From assembly GCA_008828725.1 (NCBI GenBank), contig MEHQ01000460.1:419814-483813 (forward strand): 64,000 bases of DNA, read 5' to 3'. The translations under genes and the position numbers were made by a program. Of this stretch, positions 59,201-64,000 are shown in pieces (within the stretch, counting starts at the first letter, position 1; every line of letters starts with the position of its first letter). Below the pieces are notes generated by a model, which was not told the origin of the DNA, did no database searches, and saw only the letters and a list, made by a program, of their open reading frames with translations. This DNA comes from Saccharina japonica (taxonomy: Eukaryota > Sar > Phaeophyceae > Laminariales > Laminariaceae).

Positions 59201-61800
59201 CGGGCATGGATCGGGTTCCTCTCAGCGTACACGTTCACCCTGGAATGCCCCAAAGGTACCAACCACAGCAACGCCGACTTCCTTTTCCGCTTTCCGCAAC
59301 CAGCCACCGAAGCCGGCCGCACTGGACCCAGCCGCCTTACCGGTCCCGACATCGCCGGTATCTGCCCCATACACCCCTGCGGCTTCACACCGCGCGAGCC
59401 AACGGCGCTGGGTATCAGCTTGGGTGGGCTCGTTTTCCCCCCTTCCCGCCTTATCCCAAGCATCCAGCCCCTCCCCTTCGCTACCGACAACTTAACCGAT
59501 TTCCGTCTCCCAACGACTGGAGCGCCCCGGTCCCGTACCGCACGCCAACATCTTCGTTGGGTCTATACTGACCGATATCACCGTCGATGGACCGCCCCCG
59601 TACCCGGAGAAAGCCGTCGTGGACATCGGCGCTCCTCCAGGCTCGGCTTCGGGGCCGCCCGTCGTCTCCCCGCGATCCACCATTAGCGCCACGATCCCAG
59701 CTCCCTCAGACATGATCTCTTCTCGGATCCGTCATCGCGCCGCCGCTGCCGTGGTAACGCTTCGAGCCGCAGTTGACTATGGCTTCGGCTGCCGACCAAA
59801 CCCAACCGCTTCGAGAACATAAACATTCACCCGCCGCACATCAGCGCCCCCAACCAGAGCCAAGCCGAGGCCTCTCCAAAGGCCACCGCCTCCAGCCACA
59901 ACCCCCGCGCAACCTGCGTCTTCGACGCCTTCGATGGCTACCCAACCACGGCTGGCCTCTTCAACAACGCCCTCCCCGACGATCCCACTGTCGCCGGCCC
60001 CTGTCCCGGAGCCCGAAGTCAAACCCGACGATCACCCCCATCTACTCGCCCACATTGAACACCGCACCTGCAACGACTGGGTACGAGAACAAGGTGCCAA
60101 GCCCCTAACATCTGCCGTCATCCGCTTCTTATCGCTGGGCCCCACTTCCCCGCCACCAACCAACCTTCTGGACTGCATGCCCTCGGCTTGGCGCCCGCAG
60201 CGTTTCGACATTCTCGCCCTTTCCGCCAAAACTACACTCCACCGCACCGACGACGACATCGCCCTCCTGGTACAGTGGAAGCCCAACCCCCGCCCGAGAA
60301 CATCTTCTCTCCTCCGCGCCTTTGCGTTACGATGCTGATGAGCCCCTTACTGCGAAGCTCGCTCGCGCCGTCTACGACGGCCTTGGCGTCAACAAGGTCA
60401 ACACCAGCGCCTACTACCGGTGCAGTAACGACGGCGTCGAGCGCGTCGACCAGGTTTTGGCCCAGATGCTCTCCATGATCGGCAACGAACAACAAAACAA
60501 CTGGGACCTACTGCTGCCGCACGTCTCTTCGGCCTACAACAACTCCGCGAACGCCGCCACAGGGCTTGCGCCCAACGAAGTCCACATCGGCCGTCTTCCC
60601 CGCCTCCCGCTCTCCGTCTTCGAACCCGACAACATTGGCGGTCACCAGATCCTGGAGCGCGACCACTTCACATGCATGAACCTCGCCCCCGACCGACAAC
60701 AGCGCGCCTGCTCCCTCGTCCGAGAGCTCTAACACATCACGACCTCGCACCTGCAACGCCGAAACGCCTCCATCATTGCCGCCCTTTCAGCCTCTCCTTA
60801 TTTTACCGTAGGCGGCTGGGCCTGGGTCTACAACTCCGCCTCCACCATCAGACAGGGCGCCGAACATGATACCGACGCAACCATGCTGAAGACGAAGCGC
60901 GCCCTCAACTAAAACGGGACCTTCAAGATTCTCCCCGTGGGCCCGGCGCTCGCCTCCGACACCCCCGACAACCGCCCCCTACACGAAAAGCTTCTCTTTC
61001 TCGACCTACCCTCCGACCTCCCCGGACGTGACTCTAAGCCTCGCGCCTCCGTAAAAAAATGCAAGCCTTGCCGGAGCCCCGACGACACCACCGACCTCCT
61101 CAAGTACCTGCCTGCGGACCTCGCCACCTACATCGTCATCGCCTCCGCTGCCAAGTCTCCGCCCTACCACGTCACGGTCGACGGCGTCATACCACCACCG
61201 AAGCGCCTCGAGGTCGAGCGGATCATCGGCCATCAACGCGTACGTGGTCGCGGCGGGGTTATCGCCGTCCTGTACGAGACGCACTGGGCCGGACTTCTCA
61301 CAACTCTTGGGAACGCGAGCTCGACCTCCAACCCTCCAGGCGCCACATCTCACTCCACTGGTCAAGAACCCCAGCGTAACCCCGACGTACAAACCGCCTC
61401 TAACGACAAATGCGCATAGGTGCTGCACCCCCGGAACTCTCAAGTTCGCAAAGCCAAACAGTTCTCGCCCTCGGCTACTCTCTGGCCTCCCGCGACCTCT
61501 GGCTCCGCAACTTCAGTACAACCACTCTCCCGTCTGGGGCACACGCCTGGTACAAGGCGCACGGCGGCCTCTGGTGGCTGGGCAAGATTTTCAACCTCGC
61601 ACCCTCGGACGCCGCTTCGGACAGCCCCCCGGACTCTTCCCCGGACGGCCCCTACATAATCCGGTCCCTGGACGACCCCGGCCCCATCAAGATCAACCTC
61701 CAGCCTGCCTGCTACACTACCACCCGAAACGCCATCTCCGGTTCGTGGTATTTGCAGCGCCATGGGACTAAATGTCTAGCCCGTGGGCTACTACGGAGCA
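56296..61800 (+). mobile_element. Broken Ty3/gypsy-type LTR retroelement (fossil)
   Basis: GC-rich plus-strand fossil with parts in Ty3/gypsy order: a proline-rich gag-like region (about 56.3-57.2 kb), a protease-side region (about 57.4-57.8 kb), reverse transcriptase (about 57.86-58.7 kb), RNase H (about 58.8-59.2 kb), integrase (about 59.2-60.75 kb) and a C-terminal tail region (about 60.9-61.8 kb). It is clearly broken, in about ten or more places, and no terminal LTR pair could be identified. The amount of decay suggests an old insertion. The integrase-after-RNase-H order excludes Ty1/copia. Confidence 0.82.
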
Positions 61801-63230
61801 TAGGTACGCCCCGCGGAGCCCCCGCCGCTTCCGTTCTCCCCCTAGTTAGCCTTCATTACCCTCGCGTACTATATTCGGGATAGTGTTTACTTCTTTGGCA
61901 TACAATAGTTATTCTGGAGTAGCATATAGTTCTTCTGGGATAGTCTTCAACCAACGAGAGTAGTTAGTTCTTCGGGTTGTTATTAATAGTACTTGGGCGT
62001 ATTCCGCCCGCGATGCCACCGAATTCCAGCTTGGTCTTTGGGCATGGCGGCATCTGTATTCCTATTCTGGCATCTATAACAGCCCACACCTGCCCCAGCA
62101 CGTGACGCAGATGCACCGTGGTTAAATAGTTGTGCTTGGTGTGCTCGGTTTATATTTTGAAATCCGTCACCACCGCTCCCCCCCGCCTACTTTGGCTCAA
62201 GCCGCCGAATCAAGGTGACCTTGTGCTTCTAGTTTCATTCCGGGCGTCTTTGAGTTATTTCCTGAATTTCTATTCCTGGGTTCTATTCTATCCCATCTCC
62301 GGTCTCGCAAGTCCCGTCTTCGTAGGATCTCTGGGCCATGCCGCCACCGGATTTCAGGTTCTGTGTGTATTTTTTTCACTACCATCGTAGCGTCACCGTT
62401 GCCTTGGCCCCTCGCAAGGCCACAAGACCACCGCATTTCCGTCCCCACGGTCGGTGCATCCGTTCCACAGTAAGTGGACCGCACTGGACTCTCTTTTTCT
62501 GGTATTTTTGTTGTTATTATTTCCTCTGTTTTGGCTTTGCATTTTCAACACCGATCGACGCGTTCCCTACCGCGAGCTGTTCAGCTACGATGTAGCCACC
62601 GTAGGTGACATATCTGCGTGTTATCATGCATGGAACACGCTGTCATCCATGTCGAACTAGACGCCTTAGACCTGCACATCCGAGTATATATCTGGCGATC
62701 TTTAGGCGTATTGGCTCTGGTTGAGATACCTTGCTCCATTTACTGGCGTTGCTGCCGCTACTTCTTGGCCGCTTCTGAGTGCCACACGGTCCACGCTCTT
62801 ATGAGGTCCCACCAGTCTCTTAGCCACAGTTCTAGAAACTTTCATGGTAGTCTTGCTGTGTCCCCTTCGCCTTCTGCGTCATGTTCGCCTTTCGGGTTTC
62901 GACGTTTGCTAGTAGTGTCGACCCCGATACCTCTTTAGGCTTCGTTTAGTGTTTCCTGTTGCGTAGTATCTCCGTCGTTTCCACCATGCTTCGATTATTA
63001 TTACCCCCGCACTCATATCCCCCCCGGGTCCTTCACGTTCTGTGGACGTATGAGCTCCCGCGCACACGGGTGTACCCTGAGTCCCGCTTTCTCTTTCTGC
63101 GTTTACCTTGATATCTCTTTCGCTTTGGTTCGGGGTTTTATATTTGTTTTGCCTTTTTATTTGGGCCCCTGTCTTTTCTTACTTTGGTCTTGACCCCTCC
63201 TTCAGCGGGCGCTCTGTCAAAGACGCGATA
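61801..63230. other. AT/T-rich non-coding stretch
   Basis: Contains repeated short words (TTCTGGAGTAGCATATAGTT, TTCTTCTGGGATAGTCTTC near 61900-61960) and T-rich tracts like those in the LINE-CAA 3' region. No exon or transposon end recognised. Possibly the 3' flank of the fossil. Confidence 0.4.
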
Positions 63231-63239
63231 ACAATTCCC

Positions 63240-63500
63240 TCGGGGATGTTGCTTTTTCGACAGTTTTGGTATGCACGGAATTTGGGCAATCGGGATTTCC
63301 ACGGGATTTTACGGCACGGGAACGAAAAACCACGGGAAATAATATATTTCCACTAGAACTGGTTGGATGGGAACGGGATATCAAGATATCTTCGGGAATT
63401 GTGTGGATGGGATCATGGGAACGATATTTGCACGGGGACGGGAAAAATATATATTTCCCGTCAAATCCTGAGGGATTTTTCCCGCGGGAATTCTCCCGAG
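63240..63500 (+). repeat. CGGGAA-type degenerate array
   Basis: Words such as CACGGGATTTTACGGCACGG, GGGAACGGGATATC and CCGCGGGAATTCTCCCG recur with AT-rich spacers. Confidence 0.75.
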
Positions 63501-63556
63501 GAAGGCCCTGGAAATTAAAAAAAAATTGTTCACCGTGGGTTTTTTTCGTTTTTTCT

Positions 63557-63710
63557 TACGGTGCGATGCGATTCGATGCGGTTTTACTTAACCGCACCGC
63601 ACCGTCTATGTATAATGTCCCCCTTTTAAAACACCGCAGCACCGCAGTGCACCGCACCGCACCGCACCGCATCGTTCGACTCTAACAAACCCGCAACGAA
63701 CCGCACCGTT
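63557..63710. repeat. CGGTGCGGTT array 3, both orientations
   Basis: TACGGTGCGATGCGATTCGA then ACCGCACCGCACCG words on the opposite sense. Same vocabulary as 24600-25100. Confidence 0.8.
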
Positions 63711-63772
63711 CGCATTTAACACAGATAAAAAAGTTCGAGAAGGTCATATTCGGTCTTTACTAGTAATTGGTG

Positions 63773-63960
63773 GTAATGAGGCGCGACCTCGGGTACCTGC
63801 AATAGTCAAATCTGCGATGCATGACGCTGGGGGGATACTGTGCTGATCCAAAACACGAACGAACATCTACGTATACGTGCCGTTTGGGTTAATTCCTTGA
63901 AACAAAAAAAAACAACACCATACAGCATACAGCATACAGCAGAAGCAGAAGCAGCAGTAG
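63773..63960. repeat. Repeat family S copy 2
   Basis: Matches 22910-23105 in order (ATGAGGCGCGACCTC, GACGCTGGGGGGATACTG, ACATCTACGTATACGTGCCG) and again leads into CAG-like repeats. Confidence 0.7.
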
Positions 63961-64000
63961 CAGCTGTGGCGGCCGCAGCAACAACAGCAACGGAACGGCA

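Overview
The window reads as nuclear DNA of a brown alga (Phaeophyceae). The main evidence is a mannuronan C-5-epimerase gene on the minus strand. Seven short exons (89 to 154 coding bases) can be picked out between 22227 and 2286. All six internal splice junctions are GT-AG and keep the reading frame. Together they encode a signal peptide, a parallel beta-helix and the catalytic YGFDPHD motif of the alginate epimerases. Alginate epimerases carried on many small exons with large introns are typical of brown algae; I cannot name the species.

Layout. 0-22 kb: the epimerase gene, whose introns are packed with MITEs, SINEs and a 1.18-kb tandem duplication with an ambiguous base at its junction. 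Its last exons lie off the left edge. 22-27.4 kb: a repeat-only block in which TAACATAATGTTA-type arrays flank CGGTGCGGTT arrays and a recent 0.76-kb duplication. 27.6-30.1 kb: a 5'-truncated LINE with a (CAA)n tail, inserted in a tRNA-derived SINE. 30.7-35.5 kb: further minus-strand host coding sequence, namely a three-exon candidate gene and a long membrane-protein exon. 35.6-42.9 kb: nested MITEs and a mariner-like MITE. 43-48.5 kb: word-like satellites (GGGTC, ACTCCGAGT), SINEs and a 0.5-kb CA tract. 49-53 kb: a second LINE and its SINE, both flanked by G-runs. 54.3-55.5 kb: decayed MITEs. 56.3-61.8 kb: a broken Ty3/gypsy-type fossil, GC-rich unlike its surroundings. 62-64 kb: AT-rich non-coding sequence, then CGGGA and CGGTGCGG arrays.

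Three observations stand out. (1) Three MITE families (called A, B and D here) share a terminal core, CTACGRTAGRGG or close to it, and make 4-bp target duplications. They are repeatedly inserted in one another, up to three levels deep, and paralogous copies give empty sites. (2) A LINE and a SINE share a 3' end, and every copy is flanked by poly-G runs. One SINE copy has a perfect 18-bp duplication that includes the G-run, which suggests retrotransposition targeted to G-tracts. (3) A second LINE and a different abundant SINE share the 3' tail TTTAATGTGAAGAC(AAC)n. The window therefore appears to hold two separate LINE/SINE partnerships.

All coordinates were derived by eye. Family names A-S are local labels, not database names.
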